Below, piece after piece: positions 1 through 11,300 of a DNA stretch of 64,000 nt. Position numbers and translations under genes: made by a program. The notes beneath the pieces are model-generated. The model was not told the DNA's origin. It was given only the letters and a program-made list of their open reading frames with translations, and did not search any database. The DNA is from Calvatia gigantea (taxonomy: Eukaryota > Basidiomycota > Agaricomycetes > Agaricales > Lycoperdaceae), in NCBI GenBank assembly GCA_025093985.1, contig JACAAK010000001.1, positions 2,480,001 to 2,544,000 of the forward strand, given 5' to 3'. Each line of letters starts with the position of its first letter. The first letter of the stretch is position 1.

Positions 1-49
1 TCAGTTATAGGCCCTCCCTTCCCCCAAGTTACTCCCAAGTCGTTTGTTG

Positions 50-1796
50 ATGGCGTCCCCGGAATCCAAGAATAGCGCATCAGACTTCAAGGTCGAGGAT
101 GTTGAAGGGGAGAAGGTATCTTCAGAAGCCATTTACCCTCTCGGTCTCGAGAGGAGGACTATGTGCGTATCCTTTACGCACCAGGAGTGTTCTCCGCTAA
201 TCGCCTTCTCCAGACTCAAGATCGACTTGCGGATGCTTCCCCTTCTTGGCTTCCTCTATGCCGTTGCTCTCATTGATCGTACAAACTTGGGTATCGCTCG
301 TACTGCTGGCATGGAAGCAGACCTGGTGTGTATCACATTGAATCCAGTCAATTTTCTCCTTTTAACGTTGGTCGCTCTAGAAACTCAATGTGGGCGATAG
401 ATACTCTATCGCCTCCATGATTTATTTTATCCCTTACATCCTTCTGTATGCCGTCACTTGTATGGCTCCCACTCCGAATAGCTGATGGAAACTTTAGGCA
501 ATTGCCCGGCAACCTTGCCCTTAACGTGCTGGGGGCAAGGACATGGCTCACAATCTGCGTCGTCGGCTGGGGCATCGCCCAGCTTGGTATGGGTTTTGTG
601 AAGACATGGGGTCAGCTAAGTGTTGCCCGCATCTTCCTCGGGGTTTTTGAGGCTGGTTTCTTTCCTGCTCTCGTTTTCATTATCACCTCCTGGTACAAAC
701 GCCACGAGGTACAGAAGCGGTGAGAATTTTACCTCTCCAAGTTCATTATTTTGGATGCTCAAACCCTGCCAGCCTTGCTGTCTTTTACCTCTCCTCTATC
801 ATTCTTGGTGGATTCTCCTCTCTCTTTGCCTACGCCCTCACCCTTCTCAAAGGCAAGGGGGGGCTGGCTGGATGGCAATGGATCTTTGTTATTGAAGGCC
901 TCATTACCATCGTTCTTGGCATCCTAACGTTCCTGTTCGTGCCCGACTTTCCCGACAAGAGTACTTTTCTCACCGAGGAACAAACGAAGGTTGGCAGGTT
1001 CCCCGACCATTGGCAATCATGTCTCTGATTCACCGTAGATGATCTTGGATCGTGTTGAACGGGATCGTGGGGACTCCGTCCCAGACCAGATCACATACAA
1101 GAAGATCCTCACCCACCTCTCTGACTGGACACTTTGGGCATATGCCCTCATGTTCTTATGTTCGACCATGCCTGCCTACGCCATTGGTTTCTTTATCACC
1201 ATCATCTTACACTCTATGGGCTACTCGACCATGATGTCTCTTATTCTGACTGCCCCTCCTTTCGTTTTGGCCGCCATTTCCTGCTTCGCATTCGCTTCCC
1301 TTGGTGATAAAACTAGGAAGCGTGCGCCTTGGCTCGTCATTCAGGCCTGCATCACGATGGTTGGTCTCCTCGTTACGGCCTACGCTAAACAGCATGGGGC
1401 CCGCTACTTTGGTTTATTCCTTGTCAACGCAGGCGCTTCAGGGTGCGTGCCTGGCGTCTTAGCCTACGTAAGTCCCTGAGTCACATCCTCCCTGATGTAT
1501 ATGCCAATCCATCCCGCTTACAGCAAGCAAACAACGTTGTTTCCCACTCGAAACGCGCCGTTTCAACTGCTATAACGATCGCCTTTGGTGGTATCGGTGG
1601 CATCTTTGCGACTACTGTGTACCGCCAAAAGGACTTCCCCCAATACCTTAATGGTATCTGGGCCACCATGGGTTGCCAGTTCTTAATTGTTTGTTTGTGC
1701 TGTATCTTGACCTTCCATTATACTCGTAAGAACAAACTAGCCCGTGAAGGCAAGGGTGTCAACGAAGGTACCCCTGGTTTTTATTACACCATCTAA
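50..1796 (+). CDS. MFS transporter, allantoate/nicotinate permease-like (anion:cation symporter family)
   Basis: Plasma-membrane permease predicted to import a small organic anion or vitamin. The ATG at 50 opens a hydrophilic N-terminus. Exons can be followed as 50-162, 214-325, 381-445 and 498-719, then further pieces to the stop at 1794-1796. The joined product shows the family's first helix with KIDLR..P and IDRTNLGIAR, then RYSIASMIYFIPYILL, then helices around WGIAQLGMGF and ARIFLGVFEAGFFP. The C-terminal half starts near 1039 and contains the cytoplasmic-loop pattern LGDKTRKRAPW. Final helices end at FHYTRKNKLA. At least seven introns of about 50 nt are needed, typical for basidiomycete members. 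The substrate cannot be read from sequence; Dal5/Tna1-like members carry allantoate, nicotinate or pantothenate. The last residues FYYTI are a normal tail, and no truncation is visible. Confidence 0.92.
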
Positions 1797-3394
1797 CATT
1801 TCGTACTTTTTGCAAAAATTTCATGGGAAATTCTGGCTTGGGTTGTTCGCTGTTTGTTCCTCGCATAATACATGTAGTAGTACGACTAACAACGGTTTAA
1901 TGGATTTCGTGACGAATGAACAGAAGGAGCGATACCCCAAACCTTGTTTCCTGTAAATACGGAAGCCCATACGGACCAGGTCTAAGTTTTATGAAAATTC
2001 ATGCCGGAATCATTGATCTGGTCCTGCTCTCGTAATTTTGAGTGTCATCCGCTGTCACACACCCAATTTGTTGTTATTTTCGTAGTCCTCACCGGGCATG
2101 CGGCGCTGTAATCCCAATGTTCGCCGGTCTAGTACTGATAAATGGTTCATCTGACGCCCGGGCGCTAAGTACAATACACTCCGAACACTGCTTCGAAGCC
2201 TCTTACTTAGTCCTTGTAGTCTACCACCCTAATCTCATGCACAGGCACACTCATTGTAATTATAACTAAAGCATTTGATAACACGTCCCACTAAGTCCAT
2301 AGACAAAACTGGGTGTTTTTTAAATGTCACTGCTACGATTACACTGTGAGCACAATTGCCCCTAATTTACAGGTGGGATTTCTCCAAATTATCAGCGGGG
2401 GTACACTTCGAGCACTGGTGGGTTGGCGCCAGAATTCCATCTCCCAGGCGGTCATCCCCGGCTGAGTAAGCCGAAAGTGGATAGCTAATTAGAAATTAGG
2501 CGAGGAAACAAAAGAAAAAGAGGCATTTAGTCACATTCAAAGAGTTACGGGGTTCCAGGACCCCGGCCACAAGCCATATACAGCTCGCTACATGCAAACT
2601 TAGACCTGGTCCCTATGGGCTTCCGTATGTAAATGGACATCTTGGCTAACGGCATCTTGCGTTTCAGATACCTGAGTCTTGACATTGTCTTAATAGCAAA
2701 GCTTTCATATCCCCGCTTAACGCTCAGCCAGACAAGTTGGAATTCTGCAAATCAGACGCCAGGGTCAAGGGCACCCATGACTTTATGTCGCTTGGTGCGT
2801 CTTATCAGATGGAGTGAGGGTCGGACCTCCACACATAAACAACAAATGTTAGCGGACCAATGACCTCATGGAGTCCTCGAAAACCCGTCGTGAGATTTAC
2901 TGCCAAATGCTGCGAGCCATATTGTGGGCACAGTTCGCAACTTGTTCATTCCATGTCGTAGGAAATTGGTACTTTATGTGGCTGCATCGTGACATCGATG
3001 TTCCATGGCGAAGACGGGGTCTTGATTCGTAGATGTCACGGCTGCTGTTGAACAAAATAAAGACTCAAGTGAGGCGTTCTATGCGTCACGGATCCACCAC
3101 ACGGGGCTAGAGGGGACCACTTCCGCAAGGTTTGCGATGAAGCGGCTTTCCGGTGGTCATATGCCAGACAAATGGATATCTCGTTCACCCCGTTCGCATG
3201 TGTAAAATAGAACAGTGTGATTCCAAGTCGCAATCGGATGTTCAGCCGACACTGGCCTTTCTGGCCAGGCCAAGCCACCTGTTGGTCATTGGAGCTCGAC
3301 AAGGTTCGAAAGGGCAACAAATGGAGGCAGGTGCCTTAAAAGTACAAAACCTACAATCACAAGAAGACTACCGGCCGACACTTGGAACAAGCGT
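1797..3394. other. Intergenic region between convergent genes, hosting a MITE
   Basis: No credible gene is visible on either strand. Apart from the inverted-repeat element at 1958-2627, the stretch is short random ORFs broken by stops. The 3153-3641 plus-strand ORF is antisense to the acidic tail of the BSD gene and has no features of its own. Confidence 0.6.
1958..2627. mobile_element. Non-autonomous TIR element (MITE), 670 bp
   Basis: The left end (1958-1989) begins TACGGAAGCCCATAC and continues into GGACCAGGTCTAAGTTT. The right end (2596-2627) is its reverse complement over 32 bp, with one visible mismatch (C versus G at the 15th base). The flanks repeat TGTAAA at 1952-1957 and 2628-2633 (TGTAAAT if one TIR base is ceded), consistent with a 6-7 bp target-site duplication. 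No transposase ORF lies inside, so the element is non-autonomous. The TSD length does not settle the superfamily. It is inserted between the MFS and BSD genes. Confidence 0.85.
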
Positions 3395-5113
3395 TTACTC
3401 CCAATCACTGTCTTCTTCGTCTTCTTCTTCATCACCCTCCTCTTCCTCATCATCTTCAGCAGCTTTGCTGGCTTGCACCGGTCTCTCACCGGAAACACTA
3501 GCATTCGTTGAAGACACAACATCGAAACTGTCTAGGCTGTTTTCCCGCGTCGTTGATGCCGAAACGGGCGGAGCAAGAGCGTTATCCGTGGTTGCTAGTG
3601 CCTTTGCGGACATATTTGAGAGGTTGAAAATGGGGCAGTGAAAACAGGAACTGCATCAACGCACTGAGGGCTTAGAGGGCGAAGTCTCTTTTCCGGCCGC
3701 TCGCTTGGGGTCTTCCCTATCAGAATCTTCGTCATCCCAGTCAAATTCATCTTCGCTCTCCGTAGTCGCTAATAGTGAGTGTCGTTAGTTGTGCGAAACT
3801 TGTAGATAGAATGGAGTGAACCTTGCAGTAAAGCTTTGCGCTTTTCTTCTTCCTCTCGAATCTGGTGCGTACGGAAGAAGAACCGTTGCCAGAATTCCAC
3901 CTCGGTCAACTCGGAGGGAACTTAAGAACAGTGTAAATAAATTTCGTAGGGTACGGGAAAACAACCCTCACCCAATAAATCCTTCAAGGTTGCCAGAGCC
4001 TTGCCATCCGTAGTATCGTCCAAGATTTCAGCAATCTTCGTCCGCCACTCTTCACTTTTGATGCCACCCTCTTTTGAATTTACCTCCTTCTCGAGCCATG
4101 AACTGTACTTGTCCTTTGCTGCATCATCAACTCCGGGATCCAACCGGGCAATGGCAGGATCATGCCTCAGTCTTCTCAGCAATGCTTCGGCTCTCGTGGC
4201 TACAGCAGCTACTCCGGCGTCGACACCCTTACCCTTCTCACTAGCACCACTGCCACCTGCCGTACTATCACCCGCCTCATGTTCTGCCGGTAACATCCAC
4301 ATGTCTGTCCCATCCCAGATGAGCCCAGAAGAACCCGCACCCGGCGCAGGGTCAACCTCCTCTGGAGGAATGACCTTAACAGCGTCCCTCAACACTTCCT
4401 GCGCTTCTTTCACTGCTTCTCGTAATAGTGCTTCGCTTTTATGCACGTATTCTTCCGCTTGCGCCCGTGTGACTCCCTGGATTCTTTGGACTTCAGAAAG
4501 CAGGTTCGTACGCATCTGTCCAAGGTCGAAATTTTCCGAGGCGTGCCTGAGAGACTCGGGGATGTGGGTTTGCACAGCGGATACAACATTTGGAGGAAGT
4601 GCAGATTGGAGTCGGGAAAACAGGGCTTGTGTAGTCCATCCTGGTTGCGATTGAGTAGTACTGGAAGGTTCTGAAGGTCCCGGGGAGGAGCTTGTACCCA
4701 CACCTACATCTGCGTCCCTGAGAGTCGACACAGAAGAGGATGTTGGTGTGGCGTCTTCCGCTTCTTCTTCGTGACCAGAACTTGGTGTTCTTTCTTCATT
4801 CGAGCCTTCGTCAGCTGAGGAGTCGCCAGTGGTGGTAAGCTTGTTCAATTCCTTTTGTGCTTGGGAAACGACATCCCCAAAATCCTTTCTAGCTGTTTCT
4901 AGGACGGTTTGACTCTGATTTATGGATAAATGCAAAATAACAGGGAAAGTAGCGGGCGGAGCTCGCCTGTTTCCTGAAACCTCCCCAGAAGCGACCAAGC
5001 TGTCCGATGACCTGGTTGACTTCTTCGTTTAGGCTCTGTTGTGGCTGATTAGGTGGAGGGGTTGTAGATGGACCCGAGGTTGTAGCGATGTCGTAGGTGT
5101 CCAGAAAGTTCAT
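3395..5113 (-). CDS. BSD domain-containing protein
   Basis: Starts at the ATG read from 5113 (MNFLDTYDIA). Exon 1 carries a helix (EEVNQVIGQLGRFWGGF), and a short intron leads to a long Ser/Glu-rich exon. The BSD domain straddles the next intron: KYSSWLEKEV and SEEWRTKIAEIL lie near 3990-4120, and the second half, ELTEVEFWQRFFFRTHQI, lies near 3850-3905. This includes the paired aromatic residues (FW, then FFF) typical of the fold. After EEEEKRKALLQ a small exon gives an acidic stretch (ESEDEFDWDDEDSD). A 63-nt intron with donor GTGCGT then removes an in-frame stop. The protein ends in an acidic run (DDEEEE..EDSDWE). BSD domains occur in TFIIH p62, synapse-associated proteins and fungal DOS2-like proteins; the architecture here best fits the DOS2/SYAP type. 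Exact cellular role is unknown. Confidence 0.92.
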
Positions 5114-5318
5114 GGTCAGGGTGCAGCTCTCAAACGACGTGAATGACAATGTTGTGATCAACACCTAAATTGGTAATCTATCATTACATCATTGAGGACA
5201 CATTCACATATACGTAAAGGGAAGTCGGTCACGACCAGAGTCAAGAGGAATAGAAGAAGAAAAAAGCAAGAGAGAAATGGCATAAACTAGTCATTTTTTT
5301 CTAACAAGGGGAAAACTT

Positions 5319-6815
5319 CTAAGCAGAAACCGTCACTTGAGGGGCGCTCTTGGAAGGTGTATTGAAAGGATAGTCTATCGGAGTTTGGATGTTGGCTTTT
5401 GAACCGAGACCAAGAGCAAGTCGAGTAGCTTTGCAGTCATTGACGAAATCGGTAAACATCTAGAAGAGGGTTGTTGATACATAAAATTTATTGGTGAAAG
5501 AGGAATATCATACCTCCATGGTGTCGAGGGGACCGCCAGAACTCTCTGGATGGAATTGGACACCAATGACATTCTTGCCAGATGCAGTGGTCGACTTGAT
5601 ACCCTCAACGGAGGAGTCATTGCAATTGATGAAGAACGGCTCCCAACCGGCAGGGAAAGTCTCTTGCAACTTGAGAGCATATTGATGGTTTTGACTACAA
5701 AAATAGATGAGAAAGGGTGGGATACCTGTGGGGCGACGAAATAAAATACCTCGTAACATATACGCGGCCAGCTTTGATGGAGCCTGAGGAAGCGAGGGCC
5801 AAGACGGGTTGATTGTGACCACGGTTTCCGAATGTCATCCTGTACGCCTCGAGACCAGCGGCCATACCAATGACTTGGTGACCCATGCAGAGGCCGAAGA
5901 TGGGCTTGTTCCACTCCTGAATGGTCTTGCGGAGGTTCATTGCTGCCTCCGTGCAGTGAATTGGAGAGCCAGGACCGTTGGTCAAGAATAGACCATCAAA
6001 CTGATCCCTGACGACGTTGAAATCGAAGTTCCAGGGCAACACGGTGACCGCTGCATTTCGGCGGACCAGAGAACGAAGAATGTTAGCCTTAGCACCGAAA
6101 TCAAGAACGGCAACGCGGATGTCGCCGGTAGGGTTAAGCTCGTATGGGACCTTTGTGGAGACCTGGTCGACAAGGTTCTCTGTGGTAGGATCCCAGTACT
6201 CGTGAGCCTCAGGGGCTGGGAGGCATGCATCGGGTCCCACAGCAACACGACCGAGCGTGGTACCCTGATCACGCAAGAGTGTTGTGATTGCACGTGTATC
6301 CACCCCCGTGATACCTGGCACATTGTGACGCTTGCACCAAGATGCAAGTGACTCGACAGCAGTATAATGTGAGAAGCGCTCGGCAACGTCGCCAACAACG
6401 ACAGCCGAGCATTGGATGCCCTTGGATTCAAGAACAACTCCAACATCTTGGGAATCATACGGGGCCTCGTTGTGAGGTACACCGTAGTTTCCGATCATAG
6501 GCGTAGTGAAAACAAGAATTTGCCCGCGGTAGGAGGGATCAGTCATAGATTCAGTATCTGATCAATAAATTGGATCAGATCGTGATCAGCAAATGCATTA
6601 TGAAGGGATCGCTTACAAGAGGTGATCGAGGTCGAGAAAACAGTTTCACCAAAAAGACTGCGGGGTGCGCCAAACGACTTCCCTTGGAAGGACTGGCCTG
6701 TTTTGAGGTGCAAAGCTGCTGGGAGGCCAGAGAAGGACTCAGCATGGGTGGCTAGACCCCTGACGGCTAGACCCCTGGTGAACTTGTGAACGCGGAAGAT
6801 GGAACGAGAGAACAT
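5319..6815 (-). CDS. CPA1: Carbamoyl-phosphate synthase (arginine-specific), small/glutaminase subunit, mitochondrial
   Basis: Hydrolyses glutamine and passes ammonia to the large subunit to make carbamoyl phosphate for arginine synthesis. The N-terminus MFSRSIFRVHKFTRG is rich in Arg and Ser and lacks acidic residues, a plausible mitochondrial presequence. The N-terminal CPSase domain follows (KTGQSFQGKSFG, GNYGVPHNE, GITGVDTRAIT). The class I amidotransferase domain has NGPGSP, the nucleophile elbow FGLCMGHQ with catalytic Cys, and the His-Glu pair in GVQFHPES. The end reads TPSKSAPQVTVSA with the stop at 5319-5321. Introns fall at about 6550-6600, 5690-5760 and 5460-5515. Gln-contact loops and catalytic residues are all present, so the enzyme should be active. 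The promoter lies to the right (6816-7294). Many fungal CPA1 leaders encode an arginine attenuator peptide; I could not recognise one here. Confidence 0.97.
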
Positions 6816-7294
6816 GGTTGTCTGGTTGTGTGCGAAGGTATTTAGAGGCCTAAGAGGGAGAACACAAGGTCACCGAGGTAGCTGGGGGAATAAAGGTCAG
6901 CGGTGGAAGGGGAGGGTTATAAGCAGGAGCTCACTCGTCTCTGGTATTCTGGTTGAAGAAAAGCATGAACAAGGAGGTGGTCCTCCAAGAATCGGCAGGA
7001 GATAGAAGCGGGTTTTAAGCAATGAGCAGAGCAAAAAACACAGATTTCAGTTTTTATCGAAGCTGATTTTTCCTTTGCCTACTTTCCCACGCCAACCGCA
7101 TAACGACATCTTTGATGAAACCTGATATTTCCGTCCCTACAATAGCGTCCCGTCTTATCACCATTCTCATTGTTTTCAATTAGTTTTCACCCTCAGCAAT
7201 ATTGCGCGTCTGGTTTTCTTGTTCATTCCTCTGATTTTTTTTTTGAGGTTTTCTCGTCTACATTGGTCGGATCTTTGCCCTGAAGTCTGGTACG
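6816..7294. promoter_or_regulatory. CPA1 leader/promoter and upstream region of a candidate small + gene
   Basis: On the minus strand the leader directly upstream of the CPA1 ATG contains one short upstream ORF (ATG at 6966, about 11 codons, MLFFNQNTRDE). It does not resemble the conserved fungal attenuator peptide. The plus-strand half is CT-rich and would precede the candidate gene at 7295. Confidence 0.35.
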
Positions 7295-7830
7295 ATGCTG
7301 GTCAGGTGCGCTGTCAGGCCGTCCAGCACGCCTATTTTTCATTTCCGAACACAACGGCTCATCGCCCACGTCCGAGAACTCCTTTGCGCACATCCGAGAA
7401 TATATTCGGAAGTTTCTTTTCTACCCTTCTCCCATTAAACCCCCTTGTGGGTTACCTACGGACTGGGCGGCCCTCGTGTTTCGCTGTTGATACGCGGACA
7501 GCCACTTAAGCTTTTGATGTTAACGTTCTCACTCCTCTCGCCTCCATTGCCAGGGCCCTTATGCAGATCTTGGCTTGTTTGCGGACGGGTATCACTCTCC
7601 TCCCGCTTTCGTTGACGTCAAAGACCGACCAGCCGAACTCCCCGCGCTTGTGCGGCGCACGAGATAATTTCCAAGGTCAGATTTCTGATTTTCTTGGTCA
7701 ATAACATCTCTAGGCCATCGAAGATTTCCGACTTCCGACGATAGTGCTTCATCGCGCGCTCTCATGCCTTTATGCGGCTGTCAATTCTGCTTCTCACAAA
7801 GAGGCTTACCAATTCCAAATTCGCATTTAA
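7295..7830 (+). CDS. Candidate small spliced gene, unrecognised
   Basis: Not a recognised family. Two exons join cleanly. Exon 7554-7649 (after CCAG) encodes GPYADLGLFADGYH..ELPAL. A 64-nt GTGCGG..CTAG intron (7650-7713) follows, and exon 7714-7830 encodes AIEDFRLPTIVLHRAL through QFQIRI and a stop, all in one frame. An upstream ORF from the ATG at 7295 (MLVRCAVRPSSTPIFHF, basic, presequence-like) could be the first exon, joined by an intron ending at 7553. The donor of that intron is unclear. The gene would be convergent with the large gene at 8333. Alternatively these are chance open stretches. Transcript data would settle it. Confidence 0.3.
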
Positions 7831-8332
7831 CCTGATCGTACTCGGAGTCGCGAACAATCCAATGGCGGATGCGCCCCCACCTGATCTTGATTCTTCTAGA
7901 GTTTTAGCTTCGAGAAGGAACGTTTATGCAACGTTTAACCTGTGATGGCGTTCGCATGTGATCAGGCCAGGGTTGAAAACAGGTGTTTCAATTCTGAAAT
8001 GCAACCAAATGTCAGGATTGCCGTGGTACTGTCCGGGGCTTTGGTCCTTGGCATAACAGTGCCCCCACACGCTTTCCGACTAAATTTGTGCATCACAAAG
8101 TTATGTAAACGTCTATTTAAAACACAGCAGTCGCGGCCGATAAAACGTACGATAAAAGGGTGAGGGTGAGTATGCTACAAAATAAAGTGGCGTCGTGATA
8201 ACATGCTGTAAGATAATTAGTAGAAATTACCTGACGAGAGACCTCGGGTTGTGCGAAAAACTCGGAACCAACATGCGCCCATAGAAGGGGAAAACAATAG
8301 CAGGACGAAGAACGGGGTGGCGCAGGCCGAAC
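7831..8332. other. Gene-free stretch
   Basis: The 3' side of the 8333-12963 gene. Only short ORFs are present, with no repeats or RNA structure that I can support. Confidence 0.5.
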
Positions 8333-11300
8333 TCATAGCACCGATGCTCCCCCTTTCAACCCTGCCCCGGCCTTTCTGGACTTCGGAATATGCGAAACAT
8401 TATCCGTTTCACTATCGCTGTCCGGCCCACTCTCATAGTCACTAACCTCATCATGGCTATCCTGCTTCCCCATCTTCCCATAAAGCTGATGTAGCCTATC
8501 CTTCCGCTTAGTTGGCACGGTAGCCGCCTGTGGCAACCCGGTTGACTGCCGCAGCACTCTCGGTGTGAATAGCCTTGTCGCTTGGCCCGCAAAATCCGAA
8601 AGCCTACGGTACCTCGGCACTTGAGGTTGGGTGGAGTGGCGTCCTGTGGCAACGGCTTTCTGTACTTCGTTTTCTGAATCAGAAGAATCAGTAGCCACGA
8701 GCGTTGGGGCTTTGGGGTGGGGAAATGGCGTTTGGCTCTCATTGAGGATGAACAAAGGGTTGATTTCCCCATTCCCTTTCTCCCCCTCCGCCTCTCGATT
8801 TGCCGGGTTGTGGAGCGCTTGATCTAATCGTGAAAATGACTGGTTTTGACCAAAAGACGATACTTTACGTTGGTATTGGGGTTTGAGCGGGAACGGGATA
8901 GGGTCCATATCAGAATGCAATTCATCGACCATTGGGTCAGATTGAGCTGTGCCCGGGGGTGTCTCAGCTTCCAGTGTCTCCCACCCCTGCAAAGACATTG
9001 GAGTTCTGGACGGGAGTGTAATCTCTTGCACCTGCTCGTCCGACTGAGCTCCTGGTGTGACGGGATTGGCTTCCTCACTCCTTGAGGTTGATGAAGGCGA
9101 CCCCGCCGTTACCGTTAGCTCTTTCAGCTGCTCCCTTTCCATAGTTGCCTTTCCCGCTTGGGGTTGTGAAGCCTTTGTAGGCTCTTCAGATTCAGGTGTG
9201 GGCTTGCTCCGACGGGTCCTCCTCGATGGTAACGGGTTCGCAAAGGGAACGATCGGGGCCGCATGTGAACTAGCGCCCGGACCTTTCGAAACTGTTCTCG
9301 AAGATCGGCGAGGCAGGGGCTTACTTTGTTCCTGATTCTCCACAACCTCCTTCAGATCCTTCTCTGGCAGTTTTGATCGGGCGGACATGGATTTAGTTGG
9401 GGCAGTAACAGTGCCCCTCTTTGACGCGGATTTTCCAGCGACGGCCATAATGGTAGTTTCAGCGTCTCCTTCGTGACCCAACTCAACATTTTGACTCCGT
9501 GTCCTGGGTTTCCGTTGACTGCGCAAACTAGCAATTGTCGTCCGCGGAAGCTTTGTGTTAGGTGTCACCGTCGGTAATAAACTCGAAGATGGCTTCTTGA
9601 CAGGTGACGCCAAGCCCACCCGGTTCCTCATCCTCTGCATGATGCCCGGCTTCGGTGTCGATGCCCGTGCAGATACTTCCTGTGGCTGTCCCACAGTAGT
9701 AGAAGGGATAAAGGAAGTTCCATCTTGGGTGTCCTCAAGGAGACTCAGCGATTGGGTTTCGGCAAGAGGTTCGGTTTCTAAATTCTCCGCTGCTTCTCTG
9801 TATTCGGGTCCAAGGTTTTGTGTAGGCGCGTCGTCCGGAGCATGTCCGTTCCTGAGATCCATGCCGTTAGGTTCTTCAATATGCACAGATTCAGGCTCCT
9901 TGGCCGCACTCGTAATTTCAAGCGCACGCTGATCAGAAGCTCTTGAAGTATCAAATATAGTTGCATTTAATTTTTGCGGCGTCGATTCGTGCCTCGAAAG
10001 ACCAAGAGCTGCGTTCTCCTGCGCAAGTACGTCCTCGAATGCTTTATTCTTTGCCTCATCCGGCTCTGCGGAACTTGTCCTTACGCCCATCTTCCGGAAT
10101 GATGGGGACTCTCGTGACGACCCATGTGTTGAGAATCGTGCTTCGGCTGCCCGCTCGCCAGGTGGCGCTACGACAGGTGGGATTGAAATCAGAGTCGAAC
10201 GGGGGTGGAGCACCTCATCCTGCATTTCGTTATTGGCGTCTGCATTCTCATCCGAAGAATCATCGCTTGGCATGAAAGCTTGTCGAGCTTTCTGTGTTCG
10301 ATCCTCGGGTTCGTCTTGTTCTAATCCATTCTCTAGTTGGATGTCATCAAGTCCTTCGTTGTCACTGGACTCGGGTGATGTTGACGACGATGGAAGGTCC
10401 GCAGGCTTAAGTGGAACTCCAGGTCCGCGTATGAGAGTTTCAAGGTCTTTGTCACTGTATCCCAGAACATCCGCTAGGGGCGGGAACGAAGCTTGTAGGT
10501 CCGGCTCTGACAGAGGCTGAGGTTGAAGAGAAGTGGATTCGTTACCCGAAGACCCACTAGTTTCACTGTCGTCGTCCCCGTGTTCTGAGGATGTGGATTC
10601 CCTCAGGGAATTTTCTGGTAGATATCCGAATTGGGGAACTTCGCCTTCTGAAGAACCTTCGGATTTATTGTTACCCTTCTGAGGCTGAGGCATGGCGTGC
10701 GTAGATATGAAATTTGTGCCCACCTTCAGAATGAGATGGAGATTCTGGTCGTCCTGATTTCCGTAGACCAGGGCGTGAAGTATTAAAAGAATTTTGTATT
10801 GCAAGAAGAAGTGAAGAACTGGCTTTCCGCAAAGGGATCTCCTCTTCTGAGGTGCTGGGACTGGAAGGTGACGGTTGGCAGACGGAGAAAGAAGCTTTCG
10901 TGGCGGGGTTCGTCTTGGGACCTTTCGGAGCAACAGATGGAGTACGGTGGCTCAAAGGCGCGAGTTCCGTGGAAGAGCTGATGTCTGATGGAGAAACCTG
11001 CGAGGAAAAGGAGGTCAAAAAACGCTCAGTTCGAGAAGGTTAACGATAAATAACGTCACTATTCACATTAGGACTCTTCTGGGTCTCTGCCCCAAATTTC
11101 CGTTGAACTGCAGCTTCCAACATCATAATCGCGTGCGCACGAACACCTTCGGGTCTTCCGAGCCGTCAAGTTTGAGCTTGGCAATCCGGTCTTCGATAAT
11201 CTTGGGGAATTTGGCTCTGATCACCGGGCAGCGAGAACGATCGTGGGTGAGGGCCTTGCCACAATAGGGGCAAGTTGGTTTTGGAGGTGCTGGCGCCGTC

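Noticed and set aside
3153..3641. 162-residue plus-strand ORF with a poly-Ser run
   Set aside because: It is the antisense of the acidic Glu/Asp tail of the BSD gene; its Ser run is the complement of GAA/GAG codons.
3640..3690. In-frame stop in the BSD gene before its acidic tail
   Set aside because: A 63-nt GTGCGT..AAAG intron removes it and keeps the frame.
4001..4654. 217-residue plus-strand ORF
   Set aside because: Antisense shadow of the long BSD-protein exon, with no domain of its own.
5982..6482. 166-residue minus-strand ORF
   Set aside because: Alternative frame of the well-supported CPA1 exon.
6985..7005. CRFLEDHLL stretch as a CPA1 attenuator peptide
   Set aside because: Spacing differs from the conserved core, key residues are missing and no ATG is in frame upstream.
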